Shown: positions 49,101-60,000 of the stretch, piece by piece
How the letters are laid out: each line of letters opens with the position of its first letter
Position numbering within the stretch: position 1 is the stretch's first letter
Assembly: GCF_000224145.3 (NCBI RefSeq)
Contig: NC_020174.2
Coordinates: forward strand, 2,029,056-2,093,055
From: Ciona intestinalis
Lineage: Eukaryota; Chordata; Ascidiacea; Phlebobranchia; Cionidae
Length of the DNA stretch: 64,000 nucleotides
Direction: 5' to 3'
The notes under the pieces: model-generated
What the model was told of the DNA's origin: nothing
What the model saw: the letters and a program-made list of their open reading frames with translations, nothing else
The model's database searches: none
Program-made: the position numbers and the translations under genes

Positions 49101-49483
49101 TAAACAGGACATAAAATGGTCTCGCCCCCCAAACAATACGGGAATAGATTTTAATAATCTGTATAAATAGTCCAGGTAAACATAGTAAAAAACTGTATAT
49201 GTGAGTAGTTAAACAGTTAAAAACCTATATGAACAGTTTGGGTACACATTGTAAAAGCTAAATTGGTAATACTGCACCTATTAAAATGAACAACATGGCA
49301 TACAAGGACTAAGCACATAAATATTCCTAATCAGCCTATGAATTTAAACAAGCAATTTTTATCACCTCCAATGTCATGACTTTTTTCGAAGCACACGGGA
49401 ACTAAATCTTCGTCCAAGCAACATTTGATGGCAGTCAAACCACTGGCCCCAGCACCAATAACAGCAACTCTTTTTTTACTCAT
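43153..49483 (-). CDS. flavin-containing monooxygenase (FMO-a), 11 exons seen, one in a gap
   Basis: Microsomal FAD- and NADPH-dependent enzyme that adds oxygen to soft nucleophiles (N- or S-containing compounds). Exons on minus: 49366-49483, 48582-48753, [one in the gap 47695-48194], 47384-47499, 46836-46978, 46342-46427, 45801-45927, 45112-45300, 44784-44934, 43942-44045, 43471-43569, 43153-43386. FAD motif GAGASGL lies at residues 10-16. The FMO identifying motif is [11 protein letters not shown], the NADPH Rossmann motif is [10 protein letters not shown], and the late FMO motif is FATGF. The C-terminus has a hydrophobic anchor ([15 protein letters not shown]) as in ER-anchored FMOs. Phase demands a missing exon whose length is a multiple of three, matching the 72 nt exon 3 of FMO-b. 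Expected length is then about 536 aa. It lies in tandem downstream of FMO-b on the same strand. Confidence 0.93.
43600..43745 (+). mobile_element. SINE 3' part in FMO-a intron
   Basis: AGTTAACAGCAATTGATCCA body to a TTTATTCATTAC tail; it is missing the ring of GGCACGAGG-type sequence seen elsewhere. Confidence 0.65.
44188..44412 (+). mobile_element. second SINE family, full-looking copy
   Basis: Head GCTGTGGCTCAGTGGTTAAG (A box) and GCGGGTTTGATGCCC (B box) differ from the main family. The tail reads TTCCATGGTGTATCATGC then TGTAGGAC. Confidence 0.65.
44432..44624 (+). mobile_element. MITE copy in FMO-a intron (only one in 34.1-56.8 kb)
   Basis: AGTAGGGTGGGGGAATATGG left, CTTCCTCCACCCTACTATA right. 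It directly follows a second-family SINE. Confidence 0.9.
46165..46252 (+). mobile_element. second SINE family, tail fragment
   Basis: TTTCCATGGTATATCTCGCT and GCAGGACC align with the tail of the 44188 copy. Confidence 0.5.
46990..47272 (-). mobile_element. SINE in FMO-a intron
   Basis: AATGAATGAATGATG tail, TGTTCTGTTTCATACATCG, then GACCATTGGGTTGAAGTAAT. Confidence 0.78.
47695..48194. other. assembly gap (500 N), expected to hide FMO-a exon 3
   Basis: Exactly 500 N suggests a gap of unknown size. The flanking FMO-a exons end and start in phase 2, and the tandem copy has a 72 nt exon at this point. Confidence 0.95.
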
Positions 49484-49982
49484 ATTTGGCACAACCTAAC
49501 TATTTCTTTACTATATGAAAAATCAAAAATTAATAAATTACGTTATACAGTCCGATAAACATTAGAAAAGGGTTAAATTATTAAATCATAATAGTTCTGT
49601 GTTTAAAAAGCATTTTACTCATAGCAAGCACTAACTAAATGTAGAATATGAAGAATTAAATGGTATTAAATTATACAGATAAAAAATGACATGAGGATTG
49701 AATAAGTTATACGGTCAGATAAATAATAGAAAAAGAAACATTATTAATTTAAAATAACTTTTGCATCTGAAAATTACTACAGCACTAAAAGGTTTACAAA
49801 ATTTAAAAAAAAATATACAGTTGAAAAATTGAACAATGAACAATTATATCATACAATGCGTTAAATAATAAAAAAGAACCAATTATACATTTTATGTTAC
49901 TTTAAAAGGCACTACTGCGTTAAAAGATTTACAAAAATTATACCATTTAAAAATCATAGATGCATAGTAAGAACAATACAGC
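49484..49982. other. spacer between the tandem FMO genes
   Basis: About 500 bp of very AT-rich sequence with many short A runs. It must contain the FMO-b 3' UTR and the FMO-a promoter. No repeat copy or other gene recognised. Confidence 0.5.
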
Positions 49983-52900
49983 TTAATACAGATAATAAAA
50001 TAAGATGGAAATTATGAGAATAAACACAATGAAGCCGATGGGTAGACCACTTTCTTTCTGTTGCTGCTTGCTGGTCAGAGGATATCTTACTCTATCTTTG
50101 AGGGTTAGTATCATGTGACGCGCTTCTTGCCATTTCCCAACACCATGTAGACGGTATTGGTACGGTGTGCAGGGACCAAACAAAACCTGGTGTTTAATTC
50201 ATTTAACGTTATCTCAACTAAGCTAATTATGGTGATGAATGAATCAATAAATATATAAATTATTTATCCTTATGTGGCAGGCTGCGACAGTCGTTATAAC
50301 ACGGCTGTTTTGTTTCAAACGCTTAGGGTCTCCACAAGTAACTTTGTGGGTAATTATTTTTTGTGAATAGATTTTTTACAAATTTTGCAATGTATGGCTG
50401 ACAGTTTTGACAACAAGGGATCGCTGGATTAGAGCAATTTCCGCTAAGTTTCTTACCCAGAACCCATACACCAAAAATAGTAGCAACGAGGAATCGTAAA
50501 CTGGTACTGAAGTTGACCATTATTTCACAACTCAAGGATACTATAGCTTTTTAAGACACAAATAAAAAAGAATTAAAAAACAAGTTTTTGTCGACTAAAA
50601 AGCCCAATCAGTAGATTCTATATTAATATGCAGACCAATAGTTAATACCTTGACGAAGAGTTTAGGGTCAGCTAGGAGTTTGATAAAGTTTGGTTTGACT
50701 TGGATTTGGCTTGCTATGTCATCCATGTAAACCACGTAGTTCACCTGCATAAGACCTGGTGATTATTTAAAGCGACGCAAGCAGGGGTATTTCGGGAGTC
50801 GCATACCCCAGCTTTTTAAAAATGTAAACAAATTTTTGTAAATTGAATTATTCTGTATGTTTGTTTTTTTTAAATTAAAACTCTACTTTTTTTCTGGCTA
50901 CCTGATTATATAAATGAAACATACAGTAACCAACAAATGCATATAATACACGGTAACTTATAAATAGGCACAGGGTGTGTACAACAGAACACCTGTGTTA
51001 TAACAACTTGTCGTTACCCAGTGGCAAATATATAAATATAATAAATTCTTTTGGCATATTTTGACATTTTAATGTTGTATTTAATTTCACTATCACCTTT
51101 ATAGGCCTGGGTGTGACTTTAACTATTGAGATAATAGGCCAAACATGGCTAAAACCCAGGTATCCTAGTGTGGTCATAGTATTGAATAAAAATCATAGTA
51201 TACAATAAAATCCCATAGCATAACATTAAAATCCAAATTGTCATCCATATATAAAAAAATATTTAAAAATTTTCCTCTAAAAAAATCACACACAAATTTA
51301 CAAATATGTGTGTTTGAAACATTATAAATAAGTTACATTCAATCATTCATTAGTATGTGTACTGCATACAATCAAGTTGATCAACACAGTCATTAGAGTA
51401 AAAAAAAATAGGATTAATAAATTTGCCAGAAAATCTCTATATAGATATACATATTAAAAATAACCAGAAAACCTGTATTGTGTGCCTGGGTGATTCATAA
51501 TACAGTTCAGACATCTTGGATATTTGTTGATCAATGCTATTTTCTCGCTCTTTAACGTTTGGTAATACATTCAGTCCTACACGTAGTCACGTTAAATATT
51601 AACGAAAAATAAATAAATAAAAAAGAAATAATATTGGGATAAATACCCTTAAACATCCTTACAGTCATCTTTGAAACTCAAATATTTATTTATGTATAAA
51701 GTATCTAGTTAACTATTAAGGAAAAATATTAAATAAAGTAGAAATTGTCTTAGAAAATATAAACATTTTAAACTCGTATGGTGTATATTGCATCTCAGAT
51801 ATAAAGAAAAAAATTACATAAATAATATATATATATATATATATATATATGATACACAGTTTAATATTAACAACAAATAGATAAAGAAAGTAGAACTATA
51901 AAATATATAAAAAAACAATTACCTTTAAACACCATTAGTCTACATTGTATTTCAGAAAAAAAAAATATATAAATAAAATATATATACTTTATATAATTAT
52001 ATATATACATGAAATAAACAGTTTATTACTAATGACAAATAAATAAAAGTGGAAATTATGTTCAAATACCTTTAAACACCCTAAGAGCCCATCTGCATTG
52101 GATCTCAGATATAGGGTTGATCGCACCCAGTGGTTGAATTCCACCAATAAATGCAAGCGTATTGTTTTCCACTGTAGATGGCCACATATGTTTGTACAAT
52201 CTACATCTGTTGTTCTCAACCTTTTAAATATTTTTCACTGATTATTTTGAATTCAAAAGTATAACATGATTTGTTTAAATCTTCAGATTTTTTTGTGATT
52301 TAGTCAGATTAATTTTAAGGTCAAAATTATTAACTTTTACAAAGGTACATTTTACACATATGTATATAAAATATATGTACTAAAATCATCTCAAAATTCA
52401 CATCTCGTTTACAAAGTGCAACAAAGTTACAAATGTACCTTTCATACAGTTGCTAGCGTAAGCAGAGACAGTTAAACCTGAAATCCCCCGAACCAATAAA
52501 AAAAAAAAAAAAAATTAAAGACAAACATAACTATTGCAAAAGAAAAATATAACGTAGTTTCTATAACTTTACATGTTCATAAAATACAATTAAAAATTTA
52601 CCTTCAGAATTGACTCTGACAGAAATGGATAATTAAACCTGTAACCAGTAGCAAATATAACGACATCAATATCCTCTGTTCGCCCATCTTCAAACACAGC
52701 TTGAGTTTTATTAAACTTTGTCACGTTTTTAACCACAATAATCCTCCCACATAATATACAGTTGGGTATTTCATCATTTACTGTTGGATGCTGCAAAGGA
52801 ATTTAAAGTAAAGAATGAAATTAAATCCTTTGTTACTTCTGCTCAAGGCATAATGTAAATTATTTTTTTTGTCTTCTGGTATAAAAAAAAACATTAATTT

Positions 52901-54570
52901 GATTTCATCGGACAAAACACATTTATTTAATATTTTTTTCCTGAAAAAAAAATTTATACCATATTTTATCTGACAAAAAAACATTAATTTTATTCCATAT
53001 TTTCTCCAATAAAATATAACTTTGTTCCATATTCCATATTTCATTTTACAAGAATTAATAAGACTTTATGAAGATATACTGCAATAAACACACATACACT
53101 CATACAAACCCATTACCTGACCATTGAACCTATGTTTAGGTTTCAGTCCGTACATTTCATGATCAAAACGAGCATTCACTTGTTTCTCAGCAATATAGTT
53201 TACAAATCTTGATGGTAGATAGTTAGCAGCTAACATTGTAGCTCTGGAATAAGTGGCAATATTCAATAATCGATATTTGATAGAATATAAAAGAGAATAA
53301 GTTTTAATTTAAAAAAATTAACATAATTTTCATTTTTTTATAGGACATAGAAAATCAATAATTTAACATAAATTTTATTTATCTCTTCAAACACAGTAGC
53401 GATCAAATTGAAATAAAAGATCAAATTAATAAAACATAGGAAGTACATAAGCAACAACGACAGTCGTTAAAAACAAGAAATTAAAAGTCTTAGAGGAAAA
53501 GTGTGAGGTAAAAACGTAGTTTCTAAACCCAGAAATGCATGACTGTTTGAGCAAAAGTGTGACTGCTAAATTCACAATAGTGTGGCTGATAGTATAAAAG
53601 TGTGGCTAATGGTGTAAAAGTGGGGCTGATAGTGTAAAAATGTGGCTGCTAAATCTACAAATGTGAGGCTGCAAAAAACAGAACTGAACAAACCTTGTAG
53701 TTACATTAACATCCAGTGGCATCCCATTGTCTGAGACTCTGTTTAATACCCAACAACCACGACGAGTGCTCAGGAACAACTAAAGTTGAAAACTTAATAC
53801 ATAAATATTCTGGTATTTTTGCTACCAGGTATGTAATATTGACTTTTGGCTAAAATAAATAGTTTAAACAAAATGTTTGCTTTTTTCAGCTACCCTTCAC
53901 GATTAATAGTAGGTGGAATATGCAGTAGCTTGTTTAAAATTAGTATTCTCTCGTCAACCCTGAAATTTGGTAAGCCCTGATTTAACTCACCTGTTTTGCA
54001 TGTCGACTTATCTCAACAGCGAGATCCCCCCCAGAGTTCCCCACCCCAATAACCAGCACTCGTTTGCCATCAAAACGATGAGGTTTCCTGTATTCGTGGC
54101 TGTGGAAGTATTCGCCACCAAAACTTTCAATTCCTTTAACAGATAATAATGCTTAGGTGAAAGAATATAACTTGTTTATATTTATAATTTACATAGTAAG
54201 GGCAATAAATGTTGTAAATATACTAAATAACATGGGTGTTCTGTTTTAAACACCTCATGCGCCCTACGAGTTACTACGTATGTAACTTTGAGGGGGTTAT
54301 TTGGGAATTTAGTGTATGTATGCTAACAATTTATTTAGACAACCCAAAAAGGACCACTGGGTTAGAGCAATTGCAATTACGTGCTTTTCCGAAAGGCGCA
54401 TATCCTCACAATGGTAGCAGTTTTAAGACTTTAAACCTATACTCACTGGGCTAGAGGCAAGCTTGCCAAACACTGTACACGGTAGGGTTCATGACTATTT
54501 TTCAATTTCGTAATTTATAAAAAAAAAAAATTATTTCTTAAAATTTATAAATATATATAAATTTTAAGAA

Positions 54571-54610
<40 letters not shown>

Positions 54611-56060
54611 TTTTATTTTCTTTTTTTTAATTTAAAAAACTAACCAGGAAATGCATCAAGAGGATAATATGGCTGTGCATGGTGGCCAATACAAACAAGA
54701 ACTGCATCAAATATTCTCTCTTTCTCTTCTTTAGTCTTTTCATCACATGTTTTAATAACCCTAAACGAATATAAAAACAAACCACAAGTATATTATAAAG
54801 TAAAAACACAAGTATATTATTACACAAGTGGCCAACTATGTTTTATACACTATGTGGTTTAAACACCGTGTGTTTTATACACCATGAGTTTTATACACCT
54901 TATGCTCACAAGTTAAAAGGGTGGAATTTTTTGGGTATTGTTTCTTTGTTATTTTTCTGTTTGACTAAAAAGTTTGGGCCCTAATATGTGGCCATTGGGT
55001 TGGATCAATAACTACTTATTGCCTAATGAATAACACCTTAAATAGAATAGTAATGCTTATTTACCATTGCCCATTTTCCATGGGTTCACAAGATACAACT
55101 GAAGTGTTAAATGTGATATGCTTCAAAAGGTTAAACCTATAAACATGTATGAGTTAATATTTGTAAAAGTTAAATTAAAACTTGGTATTCATGTAGCTGG
55201 TGACATAGATTGGAAAACAAATGGGGTCTTTAACAATTTCCAAACAGACTTTTAATGATCAATATTTCTAAATTTCGGCATAAAAAATGCAAAAGTTTGT
55301 CAATAAATGTAGTGATATAGCTACAACATTAATAAAACTGAACAGTTAAATTTAAAATTGGCAAGTAAGAGATTAAAAAATAAATATTCAATATATTGTA
55401 ACCACCTTTCAGCATAACTTCTGAAGTATTCCATTATCTTTACATTATGCATGTAATTTGGATATTCTTTTGGTATGGGAAAATCAGAGTAACACATCAT
55501 TTCTTTGCTGGTGTTGATGACTGTTGAATTGTAAACACATGCGCCGTCTTTTGCATTATCTTCATATCTCCATAAACCTGAAAAAAAACATTCCCCAATA
55601 TTTACTTTTAGGCAATTTGATGTGTGTATCATATAGGACTAAATATAATGTGTCCATATAGAAATAACGAAACTAAGTTTTACAAATTATTACTTAAGAT
55701 GAAACATCGGAAATACACTGCATTTTATACCGGATAAGCGGCTAAAAGATTAAACGTTTTCCAATTTGGAAGTTCTTGTCTTTAGACACAAATTTATTCT
55801 AAGATTAACCTTAGTCAAAATGTTTCACATTTTAGTTTCAGCAATAGTTCTTGCTGTTTTATTGTTTTAATCAAAAAAATCTACGCTATCATCACAGGAA
55901 AGATAAACTATTCGATATTAATATTATATCCTCTCAAACCTCCAATGTCATTGCTCTTTTCAAAGCAAGTTGGTTCCAACCCTTCATCATTGCAACATTT
56001 GATTGCTGTCAGCCCACTTGCTCCAGCACCGATGATACAAACTTTCTTCGGAGGTTTCAT
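49983..56060 (-). CDS. flavin-containing monooxygenase (FMO-b), 12 exons, complete
   Basis: Same enzyme family and likely role as FMO-a. Exons on minus: 55940-56060, 55406-55577, 55065-55136, 54645-54760, 53991-54133, 53694-53779, 53117-53243, 52602-52790, 52070-52220, 51473-51576, 50649-50744, 49983-50186. They total 1581 nt, 526 aa, close to the usual ~530 aa. The start is [17 protein letters not shown] with the FAD-binding glycines at 11-16. Next come [11 protein letters not shown] (FMO signature), [10 protein letters not shown] (NADPH site) and FATGY. The C-terminus is a membrane anchor ([17 protein letters not shown]). Nine internal exons have exactly the same length as in FMO-a, so the pair arose by tandem duplication with intron positions kept. 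FMO-b lies upstream; its stop is about 500 bp from the FMO-a start. Confidence 0.95.
50235..50505 (-). mobile_element. SINE in FMO-b intron
   Basis: GATGAATGAATCAATAAA tail, TCGTTATAACACGGCTGTTT, body to ATAGTAGCAACGAGG. Confidence 0.78.
50949..51050 (+). mobile_element. SINE tail fragment in FMO-b intron
   Basis: CGGTAACTTATAAATAGGCA and ACAGAACACCTGTGTTATAA. Confidence 0.65.
51829..51852. repeat. AT dinucleotide repeat
   Basis: Uninterrupted AT run in FMO-b intron. Confidence 0.85.
53556..53675. repeat. ~21 bp minisatellite in FMO-b intron
   Basis: About five degenerate units of the form GTGTGGCTGATAGTGTAAAA. Confidence 0.75.
54196..54487 (-). mobile_element. SINE in FMO-b intron
   Basis: ATGGGTGTTCTGTTTTAAAC, GGACCACTGGGTTAGAGCAA and reversed head remnants. 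Confidence 0.78.
54545..54610. repeat. AT-rich palindrome and AT dinucleotide repeat
   Basis: TTTCTTAAAATTTATAAATA is followed by an inverted counterpart and a long AT run, close to FMO-b exon 4. Confidence 0.8.
54838..55025 (-). mobile_element. SINE-derived stretch with local amplification
   Basis: The motif GTTTTATACACxATG of the SINE is repeated about four times, then normal body GTGGCCATTGGGTTGGATCA. Confidence 0.6.
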
Positions 56061-57014
56061 ATTCACGTAGCCTACGGTAGAACACAAACTAAAGTCTACC
56101 TATACATAAACAAATATTTTTTTTTGAAAAGGATTTTAGAAATTACTGCTTAACGCAAAACGTCCATAACTAGAAAATTAATATCCTTTAGTCTATATAC
56201 ATTAATACCTATACCCTATTTGTATAACAGATCACTAGGATCATGCAGTAAGTAATCTGTTCTCTCTATCGGCAGACTAGCAGCGATTCAATTTTTACAT
56301 TTATTATTTACACATTCTTGTTTGCACCTTGTGGGTATTCCCCTAAACCGATCGTTACATTATAGCAATAACAGGGGACCAAGGAAATCTTTCTTCAACA
56401 TTTCGTTGGAGCAATTAAATTGTATTTCCGCGCACTGATTATAAAGTTTAGAATTAATAAATCAAAACATTTTAAATAGTGTAACATAGGTGTTTTAATT
56501 CTACAACTTAATGCACAATCTGAACACCATTCGATGCAGCAAATACGCCAACAATAACGTCGATCCTAGAACGAGTAACTTCTAATGTGGCACGCTACTG
56601 GTCAAGGTTTCGTATTTACAAACTAAAGAAAGCATATACATGTCTTGAATACTAGATTCTTTCGGCAAACAAAAGTGCAAAAGAATATATGTAGGCCTAT
56701 ACGAATTTAATTTACGCGTAAGTTCCTATACTAAAAATAACTCCTATAGTACCGAGTAAACAACACATTGATTAAAGTATAGTATTACACCGAGTAATTT
56801 GTATTTTAAAGTATAGTAGCGTGGAGGAGATGGGACACCTCTTTATTCTATTTTCTCATCCTATTTGTTGTTAAACAAAGAACATTCAAAGAATTATAAA
56901 ACCGTTACTTAAATATTATGTTTTAAAGGTGTCCCGTCTTTACCCACCCTACTTTATTTACAACAAAACGAAGCAGTACTCAGAATGCTATTCAAATATT
57001 TGTGCTCTGCGAAT
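56061..57014. other. intergenic region between FMO-b and integrin gene
   Basis: About 950 bp holding the FMO-b 5' end and the integrin 3' UTR. It includes a shortened MITE at 56813-56953. No other feature seen. Confidence 0.5.
56813..56953 (+). mobile_element. MITE copy with interior deletion
   Basis: About 140 bp. Ends TAGTAGCGTGGAGGAGATGG and TTTACCCACCCTACTTTA. Confidence 0.8.
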
Positions 57015-60000
57015 TTATTTTTTGGGTGGTTGTTCGTCGTCAGTAGGTACGGGCTGTGTGTATGCTGCCGCTTCTGCAAGTTTTCCTTTTGCTTCCGCCG
57101 TTTTCTGTTTGTATTTGCTTTCGAAGAAGCCACACTGTATGTACAGGAAAGTAAGTTAGGGGTTATGAAAGGCTGAACATATATGACTTTTCGCTTTCGA
57201 CCAAAAAAGGTTGTATTTAATTTAATTGCTTTGTTATCTGAATTATATGCCCACGGCCTGTTACTGGATATATTACTACGGGGTAAGATGGATAGGCTAC
57301 CGTTATTTACAAATAACCTAATCGTGTTTAAATTTAAACAAACAGCAACGGTCTATGGAAGTCGCGGAACTACAGATATATAGTTCTTTGAATGTTCATT
57401 ATTTACTACTAAACAAGACGAGAACAATGGATAAAAACGTACCCATATTTTTTCCTTTCTATACATACTTTACATACCTTCCATAAAGTAAGGACAGCTA
57501 ACAACAAGAGGACGAACCCTCCGACTGCACTGGCGATAAACGGCCATAATCCCAAGGGAGATAATTCTTTAACAGCTTCCGGGGCTGTAAAAGCTGATAC
57601 GCGTGTGATTACCTGTAACATATTAAACGATTAGGTGTGAATCAATGTAACTTGCTATATCCGCGCGTAGTCGGAAAACGACAGTGGTTATAACTTGGGT
57701 GTTCTCTTTCATATATAGGCTACCGCATGGGCCAGTGTCTATTCGTATCTGTTTAAGATTAAGTTTAAAGTCGATTAGTGTTTTTGTTGAATCTAAAAAA
57801 AACAGTTGTTAAAACACGCCTACTGATACAACAGAAAAAGAAATATCGTTTTGCATAAATAAACGCATGACCGTTGCACCCTACAAACAATACAATGTAA
57901 AAAAACATTTTTAGTTAGGCTAATATAAAGTTCTAATCAGAAGATAAGTGTTGGTAAAGGTGTTTATTGTTACCTTAGATTCGGCCAACTGTAATGGGTG
58001 TAACGGTGGCCTCACACTGAGAGAAATTGAACTAAATACTGACGAGTCAAGTTTACGCTGCAAAGATAACATAAATTTGCTTTAAAAATGTTAGTTTTTC
58101 AAAAAATGAAATGTAGTAGGGTATAGGGTAGGACGGGTTTTTGTTCTATTTTCTCGTCCCATTTGGTAGAAAACAAAGAATATTTACACAATTACATAAG
58201 TGTGGCCCCACGACTCTAAAATAGCGTTGTTAATTGTTAAAAACAGCATGTTAGAAAAACATGGGTGTTAGGTGCTAACAGTATTCCATCTTACCCTATA
58301 GTAATACAGTAGGGTGGAAAAATATGAAACATTTTTTCATTCTATTTCCCATTTGGTAGAAAACAAAGAATATTCACATAATTATATAACCGTAGACCCG
58401 CGACTCTAGAAGAGCGTTGTTAATTGTTAAAAACACGATAAGGAAACATGGAATTTAAGTGCTAACATTATGCCATCTTACCCCAGAGTAATATACATTA
58501 ATTTTGGTAATATGTTTTACATATTAGGTCAAAGTGTACCTGAGGTAGACTTGGTATCCATAGTTTAAATTTGGCAACTAGATTAATCCTTTGAAACGAC
58601 TTCAAATCTTCCACGGTACAACGTATCTCTTCGCAAATAGTATCCTTACAATCCTATATAAAAAGGTAAATATTTTTTTCCATTATATTCGCATTGTGTG
58701 AAGTCCTAAATCGGGGAACGTCATAAAATCTAAGATTTCTGCCAGATTTGGCCGATCACATTAATATTTTGTACCTAGCAAGCGAAGTTTAAGAAGTAGG
58801 TCATTTCTAATTTAAGTTGTGGACCATACAATTACTCAAACGATTAAAATGTCATGACCAACACTTTTTATTTTGATTTTCTGCCTTTTACTGAACATCT
58901 ATATAGTAAGGTGGGGCAATATGGAACACCTTTTCAATACACTTTTTCGTCCCATTCGATAGTAAATAAAGAACATTCAAAAAAATATAAAACTGTATCC
59001 TCACTGTACGACTCCTTTAGACCGATGTGAATTGTTTAAACACGATTAGGATATTTGGGTATTATATATGTTAGAGGTGTCCCGTCTTCCTCTACCCTAC
59101 TTTAAATTTATAACATGATGTAGCATCTAGCCTACACACCCCGTAGGTTTTGATGTTTTCTGCTTCGTTCTCTTCTGGTAGGAAGTTTAAAGTAACGTTC
59201 GCCTTGTTACTCGTGTTAGTATTGTATGGTAGCTGCAGAGAGTTTACTTTGCCCATGACGTTACAACTACATGACGCATCCGACTGTAAAGTAAAATTTT
59301 TCAATAATTTAGAACATTCTGCAATGCAGAGTCGATGTGTAGCAGTATGGTTAGCGCGCATGCCTTGAACCTATTAGAGGTTAGGATCAATTTCCCGCTG
59401 CAACTATTGTGAACGTATGTCCTTGAGAAAAGACATCTCACTGCGATTGCCTTAACCCAGCAATAATTTCTAATGAGTTGATAATAACATGTTAGCGGGC
59501 ACTGGGTGTATAAAACAGAACACCCTTGGTATAACGACTGTGTTAAGTTACATTCATTCATGTATTTAAGTAGCAACACTAACCGTGCACTGGAACTCGT
59601 ACAGATACAACAAAGGTAAACCCCCGGCAGTTCTTCCCGGCCATTTAAATACCAACGTCGCAATTGGTATTCGTATAGCGCGAATGTTTTCCACCTGTTT
59701 ATCCAAATTTAGAAAATTTGTTATTATGCAAAACTTGAAACAATCCAAATAGTGTTCCACATATAGGCCTACAGTACTGTGGGGTAATATGGGATACCTT
59801 TGACACCTAAAGCCCATTTCCTAACAGTGTTTTAAACAATTACCAACGCTCTACCCCGCCAGCACCTTACTATATATATCATATATATTACGTACCGAAT
59901 ACATGTGCTTTATATCTGTTTCTCGACCGCCTAAAACCGGATCTGTCAAACTGGTTGTGAAATTTTGTCCGAGGGTTCGGTTGTAAAATAATGAGTTTGG

